A stretch of DNA of 64,000 nt from Bacteroidales bacterium (GTDB lineage Bacteria > Bacteroidota > Bacteroidia > Bacteroidales > UBA4181). The notes beneath the pieces are model-generated. The model had not been told where the DNA came from and did not search any database. It was given only the letters and a program-made list of their open reading frames with translations. The stretch is from contig JAISOY010000204.1 of the NCBI GenBank assembly GCA_031275285.1, forward strand, positions 1 to 64,000, in the 5' to 3' direction. A program made the position numbers and the translations under genes. Positions 16,820 to 26,332 of this stretch are shown piece after piece. The number at the start of each line of letters is the position of its first letter. Positions within the stretch are counted from its first letter, which is position 1.

Positions 16820-17491
16820 TTAAAAGGTAAACATAGGGGCAAGACCATACCGGATAATTTTCAGGTGATTGGGAATATGTCCCAGAAAAAGGGAAAGAAA
16901 ATATTTAAGCCGGATGCATTCGTCCTGTTTTTCTGAAGATAATAACTTTTTATCAGATAATATTCTGATCATTAACTCTACCAAAAAGACGGCCTTGTCA
17001 ATCGGTTTCATTAATCGTACGGTTTTCTGCCTGTCCAGGGGCTGATGCGTATTTTTATAGTTTTCAACCACCAGGTCAAAGTTAGAATGATATTTCTTAA
17101 AGATTTCCTCAAGATCCTTGAGCATCTTTTTTATATCATGCTGGTTTGATGGAGTCAAAATGTCCAGTATTTCAAAAAAATCCTGCTCAATACGGGGAAT
17201 AATATCTTGTTGGGTGTATTCATGAATTTTTAAAATATACCTTAAAGAATCATCGAAAGACATATATTCTGGATAATCTTCCTGCGTATAATCATCGGAT
17301 GCATAAATATTGGCGATAAACAGAAGAATATTGTGATCCACTTTATTGAAGGCACATACATCTTTTACTGAGGCGTCAGGACAAAACCCCAATTTCACCC
17401 CTAAAAGAGAAAGTGTGATATGTAAACGATAATCTTGATACAACAAGTCTGATAACCGCATATCAGGATGAAAAAAGGTATTTTGTGCCAT
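16820..17491 (-). CDS. hemerythrin-like protein, paralogue B
   Basis: The 223-residue all-helical protein starts with a 60-residue domain (MRLSDLLYQDYRLHITLSLLGVKLGFCPDASVKDVC) like the DUF542-type N-terminus of iron-sulfur repair (Ric/YtfE) proteins as found in Bacteroidota. A four-helix bundle follows. Histidines shared with its neighbour are in KIHEYTQ, KYHSNFD, NTHQPLD and HIPNH, which fits a hemerythrin-type di-iron site with Asp in place of one Glu. It is 36% or more identical by eye to the gene just upstream (20-base gap), so the two form an operon. A role in nitric-oxide or redox stress is possible but unproven. Confidence 0.6.
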   Translation of the reverse strand: MAQNTFFHPDMRLSDLLYQDYRLHITLSLLGVKLGFCPDASVKDVCAFNKVDHNILLFIANIYASDDYTQEDYPEYMSFDDSLRYILKIHEYTQQDIIPRIEQDFFEILDILTPSNQHDIKKMLKDLEEIFKKYHSNFDLVVENYKNTHQPLDRQKTVRLMKPIDKAVFLVELMIRILSDKKLLSSEKQDECIRLKYFLSLFLGHIPNHLKIIRYGLAPMFTF

Positions 17492-17511
17492 TTATCGTTC
17501 GATCTTAAGTA

Positions 17512-18171
17512 TTAAAAGACATCTGTATAGGTAAACATGGGCTTGAGGGCATACTTCATCAATTTTTCGTGCTTGGCGATATGTATCGTGAGAAAAGAGA
17601 GAAAGTATTTAAATTGGGAACATTCTTCCTTATCAGGTAGGATTTCGATCATGCGTTTTATCCGGATAACGATTTCATCAATTTGCGCCAATAATACTTG
17701 CGTATTGGTTGCATCCAAAGACTGATGAGTTTTTCTATAATTTTCAAGTACCTGATCAAAGTCGGAATGATACTTATTGAAGATACTGAAAAAACTTTTA
17801 AGCGTTTCCTCCATTTGTGTCCTGTCCGAAGGAGAAAGCTGGTTTTGTACAGACGCGAATCCTTGCTCCGTATGGGGAAATATTTCTTTTTGTGTATAAT
17901 CGTGAACTTTAAGGACATACCTTAGGGAGTCTTCAAAAGAAAGGGACTCGGGATAATGTTCAGGGCTATAATTATCAAAAGTATATATATTACCAAGGAA
18001 CAGGAAAAAGTTATGATCAACGTTATTTAGCGCACAAACCTCTTTTATGGTTGCCTGAGGACAAAATCCCAACTTCACGCCAACAAACGAAAGAGTCATG
18101 TGCAAACGATAATCTGTTTTTAATACTTCTGATAAAGGCATATCAGCATGATAAAAAGCATGTTCGTCCAT
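17512..18171 (-). CDS. hemerythrin-like protein, paralogue A
   Basis: The 219-residue protein parallels the downstream gene throughout. Its N-terminus reads MPLSEVLKTDYRLHMTLSFVGVKLGFCPQATIKEVCALNNVDHN. The bundle keeps His in KVHDYTQ, KYHSDFD, KTHQSLD and HIAKHEK. The two probably arose by tandem duplication. The usual DYCC-type Cys pair of YtfE is absent, with single Cys residues at the GFCP and EVC positions in both copies. It is the first gene of the pair; a copy of the 93-bp repeat lies 51 bases upstream. The family is assigned from layout rather than strong motifs. Confidence 0.6.
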   Translation of the reverse strand: MDEHAFYHADMPLSEVLKTDYRLHMTLSFVGVKLGFCPQATIKEVCALNNVDHNFFLFLGNIYTFDNYSPEHYPESLSFEDSLRYVLKVHDYTQKEIFPHTEQGFASVQNQLSPSDRTQMEETLKSFFSIFNKYHSDFDQVLENYRKTHQSLDATNTQVLLAQIDEIVIRIKRMIEILPDKEECSQFKYFLSFLTIHIAKHEKLMKYALKPMFTYTDVF

Positions 18172-18222
18172 CTATCTTAATATTAAATACGACAATTATT
18201 AAAATATAAATTAACCGGTTGT

Positions 18223-18315
18223 TAAGCACTCAGTACTATTTATTGTTTTCTTAAATTGCATTGATCAACTTAATTACGGTTATTAAATGTAACATTAATT
18301 TGGTGGTATTACTTA
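18223..18315 (-). repeat. 93-bp dispersed element, copy 3 (inverted)
   Basis: It is in the opposite orientation to copies 1 and 2, from TAAGCACTCAGTACT to GGTATTACTTA. It is of the minor subfamily with copy 2. It abuts the stop codon of the GH43 gene at 18316. Confidence 0.9.
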
Positions 18316-19299
18316 TTACTTTTTGGTAAGTCTATTTTCTTCCACCCCTTCTCTTGTAATTACTACCGGCTTAATCAATCCGTTTTCATCAAAAAACATC
18401 TCTTCGATACAGGTCTCCCGGTAATTCCCATCTGTCTCTGTTATCGGGCGACGATGATAGACGATGTAATATTTATCAGACTTCGGCTCATGTATCACCG
18501 AATGATGTCCTGAACCGTTTGCTATCTCCGGATCCGGCTGTAATATTTTTGCAATTCGCTTGAATGGTCCGAACGGACTGTCAGCAATCGCGTAGGCTAC
18601 AGCGTAATTAGGCCCTGTCCAGCCTCCTTCCGACCACATAAAATAATATTTCCCGTCGCGGATGAACATAAATGGTCCTTCGACATAATTTTCAGGGGTA
18701 ACTTCCTTAAATATTTCACCGGAAGGCAGCGGTTCGAATCCTGTAAAGTCCTTATTCAGCTTGGCTACATTACAATGGCGCCATCCGCCGTAGTACATGT
18801 AATAACTGCCGTCTTTATCCTTAAATACATATTGGTCTATCGGCTGTGCTCCATTATGGAATTTATCGATCAACGGTTTTCCCAAATGGTCGCGGTAGGG
18901 TCCTTCCGGACGGTCTGCAACGGCAACTCCAATGCCCCCGTATTCCTGGTCATTCTGGATATCATTACCTGCAAAGAACAGGAAATACTGATTATCCTTC
19001 TTAAGGATAGCGGGCGCCCACATAGCTCTTTTTACCCAGGGAACCGCCACCGTATCTATAATACGGCTGTGTTTTGTCCAATGAATCAGGTCAGGAGAAG
19101 AAAATGCGTCCATAAAAACCTGTTTGTGGTATGGGGCGGAATATGTGGGATAGATCCAGTATTGATCGTCAAAAATAATCCCTTCCGGATCAGCATACCA
19201 TCCGGGGAAAACCGGATTACCGGCTCTGGGTTTCGGCTTTTGTTCACAAGCCACTAAGACAGTACAAATAAGAACAGCGATAAAAAGAATCTTCTTCAT
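18316..19299 (-). CDS. GH43 glycosidase, lipoprotein
   Basis: The ATG at 19299 gives 327 residues with a lipoprotein signal (MKKILFIAVLICTVLVAC, lipobox VLVAC). A longer frame would translate the 93-bp repeat. The five-bladed propeller signs of GH43 are present: GWYADPEGIIFDDQYWIYPTYS (base Asp), QPIDQYVFKDKDGSYYMYYG (pKa Asp) and NYVEGPFMFIRDGKYYFMWS (acid Glu). GH43 enzymes release arabinofuranose or xylose from plant polymers. It is the last gene of the minus-strand enzyme array, on the cell surface or facing the periplasm. The subfamily was not determined. Confidence 0.88.
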   Translation of the reverse strand: MKKILFIAVLICTVLVACEQKPKPRAGNPVFPGWYADPEGIIFDDQYWIYPTYSAPYHKQVFMDAFSSPDLIHWTKHSRIIDTVAVPWVKRAMWAPAILKKDNQYFLFFAGNDIQNDQEYGGIGVAVADRPEGPYRDHLGKPLIDKFHNGAQPIDQYVFKDKDGSYYMYYGGWRHCNVAKLNKDFTGFEPLPSGEIFKEVTPENYVEGPFMFIRDGKYYFMWSEGGWTGPNYAVAYAIADSPFGPFKRIAKILQPDPEIANGSGHHSVIHEPKSDKYYIVYHRRPITETDGNYRETCIEEMFFDENGLIKPVVITREGVEENRLTKK

Positions 19300-19313
19300 G
19301 GTGTATGATATTT

Positions 19314-19406
19314 TAAGTAATGTAAAACAATTAATGTTGTGCTTTCTGAATGTAATCCACTTGATCAATGCGGCTTAAAAAAATAATAAATAACACTGCG
19401 TGCTTA
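19314..19406 (+). repeat. 93-bp dispersed element, copy 4
   Basis: It lies 14 bases upstream of the GH43 ATG at 19299 and belongs to the larger subfamily. The terminal palindrome is partly spoiled (AACACTGCGTGCTTA). It would supply the whole leader of the gene on its right end. Confidence 0.9.
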
Positions 19407-19420
19407 GTGGATTTTAATGA

Positions 19421-20935
19421 TTAATATTTTATGCTTACAGATTTAAATTGTCCATTAGTTGCGCCTCTTACCTGGATACCTGCCATCGGTGCCCTGTCCC
19501 ATTGCGGTAAATCAGATACATGTATCTGCTCTCCGATGTTTTGTCGCTTTCCGTCTTTGAAATAGCCGAACTGGCAGTATTGCCCGAAACGGACATTCAC
19601 AAAAAGCATAACTGATGATGCCTGATTTATTTCCGAAGATAAGACAGTTCTTTGTCCGCCCGATACTTTCCATAATTCTATTTTCCCATCACTGGAAGAT
19701 ATACCTACAGCATTGTCTTTGGTGCCATACAGGCATATTCCGGTCTGTACAGGAGAAGTTTCCGTCTCAGCAGAGAGGAAATAAGTGCTTTTTCTGGGGC
19801 GTACCCCCAAAAATGTGCCGGTCGGGGTTTCCCTTCCTATGAGGGATAAATACCCGTTTGCGAGTTCATATACCGGTTTCTGTGAAACATCCCATGTCCA
19901 TTCTTTATCCAGCTCTTTTGAAGAAAAACGATCTTCAAATCCGGAAATTTCTTTTTGGATGGTTCCGGAATAAGGCGCTTCGGCTTGCAAAGAAGGGGTT
20001 TTGCCATAACGGAAATACGGCCATCCTGTTTTCTTATCCCAGAGGATTTCATCTAATAACCCCTGCCGGCCGGTAAATATATTAGTTGCGGCATTGTATG
20101 CGTGATACAGTAAAAAATAACGTTGACCCGGGGTCGTGACCAGTGTTCCATGTCCGGGACAACGCCATTGGTCACTACTATGAAGGATCGGATTGCCGGA
20201 ATATTTTTCCCATGGACCTTTGACGAACTTTGCTCTTGCCACTCCTGTCATATAATTGCAGTTAGGACCGCAACAACCGTTTCCGGCATAAAACATATAG
20301 ATATATTCACCATGTTTTACCAGGCATTGTCCTTCTGCACCTCCGGCTTCCCAGTCATCGCGGTTTGCAGTGATCAAAGAAAAAACCTCTCCTTTTAGTT
20401 TCAGTCCGTCCGGAGATAATTCCGAACCCAATATCTCAATATCGCGTCCCTGATCCAGTCCGTATGCTTTCCAGGTAATATACAGTTTTCCGTCAAGTTC
20501 GATCACAAAAGCGTCAATGGCTTCATTGGTCCATTCAATGATCAATCCATGATCTGTAAATCCCTTTTTGATATCTTTCGTTGTTGCTACACCGATATAA
20601 GATTTACGGTCTGTTTTCCGGCGTGCCGTGTAATAGACAAAGTAAGTCCCTTTATGATAGAATAGTTCCGGTGCCCAGTAACTACCCATGGTCCAGTCCG
20701 GCATCTCTTTCAATAACGGACCGAGATAGGTCCAGTTGATCAGGTCTTTTGACTCATAGAGCCTGTATGGTAAAGCCCATTCGGATGATGTTCCGGCAGC
20801 ATAATAGGTGTCTCCCACACGGATTACTGTCGGATCGGGATAATCGCCCGGAATTACCGGATTCCGGTAGGTCGTTTCCTGGGAAAAAAGCTGAAACGAA
20901 CAAAATGTAAGAATAAAGAAAAATAAGGTCTTCAT
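19421..20935 (-). CDS. GH43 glycosidase with C-terminal beta-sandwich
   Basis: The 504-residue protein has a Sec signal (MKTLFFFILTFCSFQLFSQ). The N-terminal 310 residues are GH43: PGDYPDPTVIRVGDTYYAAG (base), IDAFVIELDGKLYITWKAYG (pKa Asp) and WEAGGAEGQCLVKHGEYIYMFYA (acid Glu). The C-terminal 170 residues, starting about FEDRFSSKELDKEWTWDVSQ, are a concanavalin-like domain as in GH43 beta-xylosidases and arabinofuranosidases of the xylosidase group. It is co-directional with the next GH43 gene upstream (9-base gap), so it is probably in one operon. The product is likely periplasmic. Confidence 0.88.
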   Translation of the reverse strand: MKTLFFFILTFCSFQLFSQETTYRNPVIPGDYPDPTVIRVGDTYYAAGTSSEWALPYRLYESKDLINWTYLGPLLKEMPDWTMGSYWAPELFYHKGTYFVYYTARRKTDRKSYIGVATTKDIKKGFTDHGLIIEWTNEAIDAFVIELDGKLYITWKAYGLDQGRDIEILGSELSPDGLKLKGEVFSLITANRDDWEAGGAEGQCLVKHGEYIYMFYAGNGCCGPNCNYMTGVARAKFVKGPWEKYSGNPILHSSDQWRCPGHGTLVTTPGQRYFLLYHAYNAATNIFTGRQGLLDEILWDKKTGWPYFRYGKTPSLQAEAPYSGTIQKEISGFEDRFSSKELDKEWTWDVSQKPVYELANGYLSLIGRETPTGTFLGVRPRKSTYFLSAETETSPVQTGICLYGTKDNAVGISSSDGKIELWKVSGGQRTVLSSEINQASSVMLFVNVRFGQYCQFGYFKDGKRQNIGEQIHVSDLPQWDRAPMAGIQVRGATNGQFKSVSIKY

Positions 20936-20944
20936 ATGTTGATG

Positions 20945-21931
20945 TTATTTAAAAACAGGTGCAGGTGCGGATAAAGATGGTGTACCTCCCTCAATGTAAG
21001 GCCATCCGTCATTGTCCCATTTTACCTGGTCTAATAATAAAATCCTTCCTTTGGGATGCTCCACATCTACGCCATGATAAAGAATCCAGTCATTACCTTT
21101 ATCATCCTGCACTATTTCGGAGCAATGCCCGTTACCTACGAACCTGTCGTTTTTGTTGATAATGATGTCATAACCGTTTTCCATCATAGGCTTTCCGGAT
21201 TTATCCTTATACGGTCCGAATAATGATCCGGAGCGGCCGCATACCAGACGGTAAGTGCTTTTCACGCCTTCACAGCAACTACCAATGGAAGCAAATAGAA
21301 AATAATCATCCCCTCGTTGATGAATGTAAACTCCTTCGAAGGCATTACCAGCCACTCGTTTTTTTTCAGCGCCTTCTTTTACGGATAAACCGTCATTAGC
21401 CAGTTCAATTCCGTAAATTCCGTTAAAACTACCCCAGAATAAATATTTCCTGCCGTCTTCTTCGATGTAAAACTGATCGATGGAATTACGTACTCCTATT
21501 TCATTGCTTCTGAAGATTTTCCCATGATCCGTGAAAGGCCCTTCCGGCCGGTCCGAAGTGGCGACGCCTATACCGCAGGTATTTACTCCACCCCATACCG
21601 ACATGGAATAATATAATACATACTTTCCATTGATGTAATTAATGTCCGGGGCCCATAATCCGGCCCTGGGTTCAAAATTAGGACGGGTTTCCCTGGTGAA
21701 TGCTGTTCCTACAAATTCCCAATCCACCAGATTTTTCGATTTATAAATAGGTGTATTGCGAATATCTTCTGTCGCATATAAATAAAACCAATTATCCGGG
21801 GTACGGATAATTGTCGGATCCGGAAGGCTAGTTGCCACTACCGGGTTGTTATAATATTTTTTTTGCTGGCTATTTCCTGAAAAAGGAAAAATACAAACTG
21901 CAATCAATAATAGGAGAAATTGTTTTTTCAC
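20945..21931 (-). CDS. GH43 glycosidase, arabinanase-like
   Basis: The 328-residue protein has a Sec signal (MKKQFLLLLIAVCIFPFSGNSQ). The catalytic signs are TSLPDPTIIRTPDNWFYLYAT (base Asp), NSIDQFYIEEDGRKYLFWGS (pKa Asp) and NAFEGVYIHQRGDDYFLFAS (acid Glu). Features such as the SIGSCCEG loop and a late GNGHCSEIV segment resemble arabinan endo-1,5-alpha-L-arabinosidases. It is a single-domain enzyme of the usual length and is followed 9 bases later by the xylosidase-type GH43 gene. Specificity for arabinan is inferred only from overall resemblance. Confidence 0.85.
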   Translation of the reverse strand: MKKQFLLLLIAVCIFPFSGNSQQKKYYNNPVVATSLPDPTIIRTPDNWFYLYATEDIRNTPIYKSKNLVDWEFVGTAFTRETRPNFEPRAGLWAPDINYINGKYVLYYSMSVWGGVNTCGIGVATSDRPEGPFTDHGKIFRSNEIGVRNSIDQFYIEEDGRKYLFWGSFNGIYGIELANDGLSVKEGAEKKRVAGNAFEGVYIHQRGDDYFLFASIGSCCEGVKSTYRLVCGRSGSLFGPYKDKSGKPMMENGYDIIINKNDRFVGNGHCSEIVQDDKGNDWILYHGVDVEHPKGRILLLDQVKWDNDGWPYIEGGTPSLSAPAPVFK

Positions 21932-22027
21932 TGTTTAATACTTTATAATTTTCCAGACAATAATCGTTCTATCTTGTTTCCAATCATTCATGTAAAAATA
22001 TCTTCTGAATCTATATTTTCCAAAATA

Positions 22028-24235
22028 TTAATAGGTAATTTTCACGGCAACACCATCCGGATGATTCTCGAATTTCATTAAAACCGTACTGCTTGGGTCA
22101 TCCCATTCCCATTCGACATCGTGAGAAATGTTATTGTTGATATACGATATGGTACAATCTTTCGGCTTACGGGGTATGAAGATACGCATCACATTTGATG
22201 TTTCAACAGGGCTTTTTGCGATGAAAGAATACTCATTTGAAGAATGTGCCTCATCACTTACCCGTGCTCCTGTAGCTAATATACTTACTTTCTTTTTATC
22301 GGGAGTATGATCCAAATTGTATAGCATGGAATGATTCCCCGGATGTACGGTTTTTTGTGTCAATATAGGTAAATCCGGATCAAAGAGATCTATAAAAAGC
22401 CCGTTGATTACAAAAGGATCGTTGCTAATACTTTCGTCCATGACAGAAATAAGTTCATACGGACCGCGGCGTAAATGGAAACTATTTTTGGTTTCCAATT
22501 CTTTTCCGTTAGATGATTTTTTATATAATTCAGACACTGCACCGAATAGTTTCCTGTCCGAGTCCGGTTGCAACACAAAATCTTTCGGGTCATGCCGGAT
22601 AATACGAACCATTCCTTTTCCTGCCTTATATTCACCTTCCTCAGGAATAAGGCCCAGACCGAGTTTTTCAAAAAGATGTGCGGATGCTGTCGGATAATTA
22701 TTCGGATCCTGATTCCACCATTCCGAAATATTTTGGAATGGATCATTGTCACTTCCGTTATAAACAAGTATTCCTCCTTTTTTTACCCATTCGGCGAGGT
22801 ACTCATGGGCTTTCCCATCTAAGGGTTTCATGTTGGAATAAGTCATCAGAAGTATTTTCGTATCAGCCAATGTATTTTTATAACCAAGATTTTCTATATG
22901 GGCAATGCTTACCGGTATGCCTCTTTTGAGGAAAGGCAGCACATGTCCATAAAAATTACTTAACTGGGGATCATCGTAACCCTTGTGTATAGGCAGCCGC
23001 TGAAACATGAGGGAATTTCACATCAGGACGCTTATTCCATGTGATCCGCTCACTCTGTTATCCGATAAAGGCATATCATTAAGCGTATTGATCATCACAT
23101 GCATTTGTGTGGAATAGCTGCGGGGAATACGGGCTTTTTCCTTACTACCTGCAGATACGTTGTAGAGTCCTTCGTATATCCTTTCCGGCCATGGCATGAT
23201 TTCATAATTATCAATACCGGGATAAAGAAGTTGTGCCGTGAAGGTCGCCTGGTAATTACGGCGGTAATCTTCCCAATCGCGTGGCCAGTCTTCTATAGGA
23301 TCGGTAAGAAAGAACATTTTACGTCCTGTAGGAGCAGTCATCGATACCATACAACCATATTCGAGGAAAGCCGTTTCAAACACACGTTCTTTATGTATTC
23401 CCTGATAATAATTCGGTTCTCTTGAAGTACCCGTCCACACCTGTGCAATATATCCGTCCACACAAGGTAGTGAAGCCAGGCTTGCTTCAGGGCTTACAAT
23501 GCTCCATTGCGAATAGTTCAACAATGAATGGGTCGGCACATAGCAACGGATATTCATATCTTTACTTTTACCATACTCTTTGGCATAAGTAAATACATCT
23601 TCTACTGCACGGTAATACAGTTCGTATTTCAATTTATTCGATAACCAGGTGTTTTCAGGGGATTCATGTTGAGGCCGCCATGGAAACCCATAGTATTTCT
23701 GCCATTCGCGCTTGAATGCTTCGCTGTAGCCTGCACGTGTCCAGAATTCCGGTTCTTCCATATATATCGCGTCGATCCCTGCATCAATCACCCTTTTTAT
23801 ATGGTTCTCCTTCAGGTACGACAGGAAATTTTCCGAAGGCACAATATAGGGGACCATATGACCATGCCATATAGTATCACCATTCTGTTGTACCTGTCCT
23901 TCATCGAGGTGTCGTTTTCCGTCCCACTTGCCTGTAAAATAATCCTGGTATTCCCCCCAGGCGATCCCTGTCATAAAATGGGTAATATATCCCTTTTCCT
24001 GCCATGACTTTACACGTTCTTCAAAGGGAATACGTCTGGATTTGTCGCTGGGATTACCGCCAACACCATAAATGATGGCAACGTCTCCCCGGTTATCGAT
24101 GGTTGGTCGCCACTCCCGTGAAGTCTGGAAAACGGTTTTTTCCTTTCCCGTTGTTTTACTTCCCTTATTGACCGCACATCCGGAATACAGGAATCCGGTG
24201 GTCAGGATTAATAAGGATATCCATATTTTATTCAT
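22028..24235 (-). pseudogene. secreted glycosidase-like lipoprotein split by one in-frame TGA
   Basis: Two open frames (24235-23018 and 23008-22028) lie in the same phase, separated by a TGA at 23018-23020 and three codons. Joined, they encode about 735 residues. The first half has a lipoprotein signal (MNKIWISLLILTTGFLYSGC) and a TIM-barrel-like part with GIDAIYMEEPEFW and DGYIAQVWTGTS, as in putative glycosidases. The second half, starting MFQRLPIHKGYDDPQLSNFYG, looks like a glutamine-amidotransferase-like domain (TKILLMTYSNMKPLDGKAHEYLAEWVKKGGILVYNG), then a beta-sandwich. The join reads SVLM, stop, NSLMFQR. No codon change besides the stop is seen. Confidence 0.7.
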
Positions 24236-24308
24236 GAAATCGGGATTCCTATCCATCAGATATCATTTGTTTTGAATTTGTTATCAGGCATGAAATGGTA
24301 GATTAAAA

Positions 24309-24341
24309 AACTGCCTGAAAGTTACAAATTTTCAGGCAGTT
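24309..24341 (-). terminator. rho-independent terminator after the GH2 gene
   Basis: AACTGCCTGAAA (24309-24320) and TTTCAGGCAGTT (24330-24341) form a perfect 12-bp stem with a 9-base loop. The minus strand continues with TTTTTTAATC. It lies 15 bases past the GH2 stop, separating that gene from the split gene downstream. Confidence 0.85.
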
Positions 24342-24356
24342 TTGCACCAGGAAGTG

Positions 24357-26225
24357 TTATTTTTTTTGTTCCGGGGTTTTGCTGAAAATAGCTTTGACCC
24401 GTTTCATATCGAATTTTGTCGAACGGTCATAAAAATAAATCCCGTTCTGTTCCTGTTCCACATCGGTTAGCTGGGTGTAACAATATCCCCAGACATGTTC
24501 GGATAGTGATAGAACAACATCCACTTGTCCCTCCAGGCGGGTATAGAATTCTTCCAGGGATGCAGGCGGTCTTCCGTATCCCCATGACTGTGTTTGTGAG
24601 TTCTCCATTTGTTTTTCCTGGTCCTTCACCCATTTTATACCGCCGAATTCGTCTATTAAGTAGGGAATGGTACCGTCATAAACAGGAAAAGCATAATTTG
24701 CATTATCGCGCAGCCCATTGAATCCAATATTCATTGCCGGTGTTTTTTGTGTCCAGTTCGGTCCATTGGCAAATACTCCGTTATTGTAGATTTTGTTTTT
24801 CAGCTTTTCCGGATCTTGTTCATAATCGTGTATGGTCCATATATCGGTTTTAATATGTGTTCCTCCACTGACCACATGTACAGGACGCGTCGGATCGAGG
24901 TTTTTGGTAATGTTGTATAAATCTTCGGACAAACGTGGGTATTGTACCTTGTCGGGCCAGAATTGCTCATTCATAGGTGTCCAAATCAACAGGGAAGGAT
25001 GGTTGCGGTCACGTAAAACAATTTCAGACCATTCCAGGATGAAGTTACGGGCGACTTCGATATCATTGACATCCATGCCCCAGCTGGAAGCTTCCCCCCA
25101 TGTGAGATAACCTAATTTATCCGCCCAGTAATAGAATCTCTCTTCGAATACTTTTTGGTGTAACCGGGCACCATTGAATCCGGTTTCCATAGATAATTCG
25201 ATGTCTTTTTTCAAAGCAGCATCACTGGGAGCGGTCCATATGCCGTCCGGATAAAAACCCTGGTCGAGCACCAGGCGTTGATAATAGGGTTGGTTGTTCA
25301 GATAAATTTTATTCCCTTCAATATGGATCTTACGCATTCCGGTATAGGCGTTTACTTCATCCAATATGTTCCCTTTCTCATCCAGGGTTTGGTATACCAG
25401 ATCATATAAAAAAGGACTTTCGGGACTCCACGTCTTCACATTTTTGACATTCAGTACTACTATATTGTTGTTGGATGCTTTGACGGTCTTTGTGGCGACC
25501 ACCTTTCCGTTATCTTTCAGGGTTACTTTGAAATCATTCCTGCTTTCCCTGTAAAACTGCGGCTGTATGACCACCTGCTTCTGGTCGATATCCGTGATGA
25601 TCTGTGCCGATCTCAATGCGTTCGGATGAACCGCCTCCATCCATACGGTCTGCCAGATACCGGTAGTACGTGTGTAATTGCAGGCATGAGAAGCATATTG
25701 CAGACATTGCTTTCCGGCCGATTGCTTGGTTGACCTTACATCACTGGATGCATATACGACCAGATTATGCGTTTTACCGGGTTCTACCAACTTGGTAATA
25801 TCTACGGAAAAAGAAGATGTCCCCCCGAAATGACGGGCGGCAAATTTGCCATCGATATAGATTTCGGAATTGAAATATACCGCACCGAAGTTAAGCTGAA
25901 TATTTTTACCTTTCCATCCGGCCGGAATGGAAATATTTCTCTGATACCATATATGATTGATGAAATCGGTATACCCTACACCTGATAATTTACTTTCCGG
26001 TGCAAAAGGAACGATGATTTTTCCGTCGAATTTTGAAGCTGACGGATAGCCTTTTTCAAGTCCCGATCCTACAAAATCGAAAGTGTATGTCCATTCGCCG
26101 TTCAGGTTTGCCCAATCCTTTCGTTCGAATTGGGGACGGGGATATTCGGGACGGGGCATATTTGCCTGTGCAAACATAGCAATGGATACCACCGCCAATA
26201 ATGTTGTAAAGAATATTTTTTTCAT
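24357..26225 (-). CDS. GH2 glycoside hydrolase, short form
   Basis: The 622-residue protein has a Sec signal (MKKIFFTTLLAVVSIAMFAQ). The jelly-roll sugar-binding domain (NLNGEWTYTFDF, residues 40-200) and an Ig-like domain (to about 300) precede a TIM barrel. The acid/base is E420 in IWTPMNEQF and the nucleophile E526 in YLIDEFGG. TRTTGIWQTVWME is the family signature of the first domain. GH2 covers beta-galactosidase, beta-glucuronidase, beta-mannosidase and alpha-L-arabinopyranosidase activities, and I cannot choose among them. It is periplasmic and a single gene with its own terminator. Confidence 0.9.
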   Translation of the reverse strand: MKKIFFTTLLAVVSIAMFAQANMPRPEYPRPQFERKDWANLNGEWTYTFDFVGSGLEKGYPSASKFDGKIIVPFAPESKLSGVGYTDFINHIWYQRNISIPAGWKGKNIQLNFGAVYFNSEIYIDGKFAARHFGGTSSFSVDITKLVEPGKTHNLVVYASSDVRSTKQSAGKQCLQYASHACNYTRTTGIWQTVWMEAVHPNALRSAQIITDIDQKQVVIQPQFYRESRNDFKVTLKDNGKVVATKTVKASNNNIVVLNVKNVKTWSPESPFLYDLVYQTLDEKGNILDEVNAYTGMRKIHIEGNKIYLNNQPYYQRLVLDQGFYPDGIWTAPSDAALKKDIELSMETGFNGARLHQKVFEERFYYWADKLGYLTWGEASSWGMDVNDIEVARNFILEWSEIVLRDRNHPSLLIWTPMNEQFWPDKVQYPRLSEDLYNITKNLDPTRPVHVVSGGTHIKTDIWTIHDYEQDPEKLKNKIYNNGVFANGPNWTQKTPAMNIGFNGLRDNANYAFPVYDGTIPYLIDEFGGIKWVKDQEKQMENSQTQSWGYGRPPASLEEFYTRLEGQVDVVLSLSEHVWGYCYTQLTDVEQEQNGIYFYDRSTKFDMKRVKAIFSKTPEQKK

Positions 26226-26270
26226 GTGAATAAAATTTAATTTTTAATGGTCATATGTAATATCCAATTT

Positions 26271-26302
26271 TGTTCATTACGTTGGGTGAACAGTAATGTT
26301 CA
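26271..26302. promoter_or_regulatory. clustered TGTTCA/TGAACA words upstream of GH2 gene
   Basis: TGTTCA (26271-26276), TGAACA (26287-26292) and TGTTCA (26297-26302) lie within 32 bases, the first two as an inverted pair spaced by ten. They are 46-77 bases upstream of the GH2 ATG. The same half-sites form the 12184-12205 palindrome. Chance occurrence cannot be excluded. Confidence 0.25.
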
Positions 26303-26332
26303 TGGATATTTCATTGTTTAAAATTATGGTTA

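Noticed and set aside
19300-19368. An N-terminal extension of the GH43 lipoprotein (and of the genes at 54454 and 38217 on the other strand)
   Set aside because: The extra codons are the 93-bp repeat read through, and the true starts are the ATGs at the signal peptides.
23018-23020. TGA in the split gene as a selenocysteine codon
   Set aside because: No stem-loop of the bacterial type was seen after the TGA and there is no reason for selenocysteine in this kind of protein.
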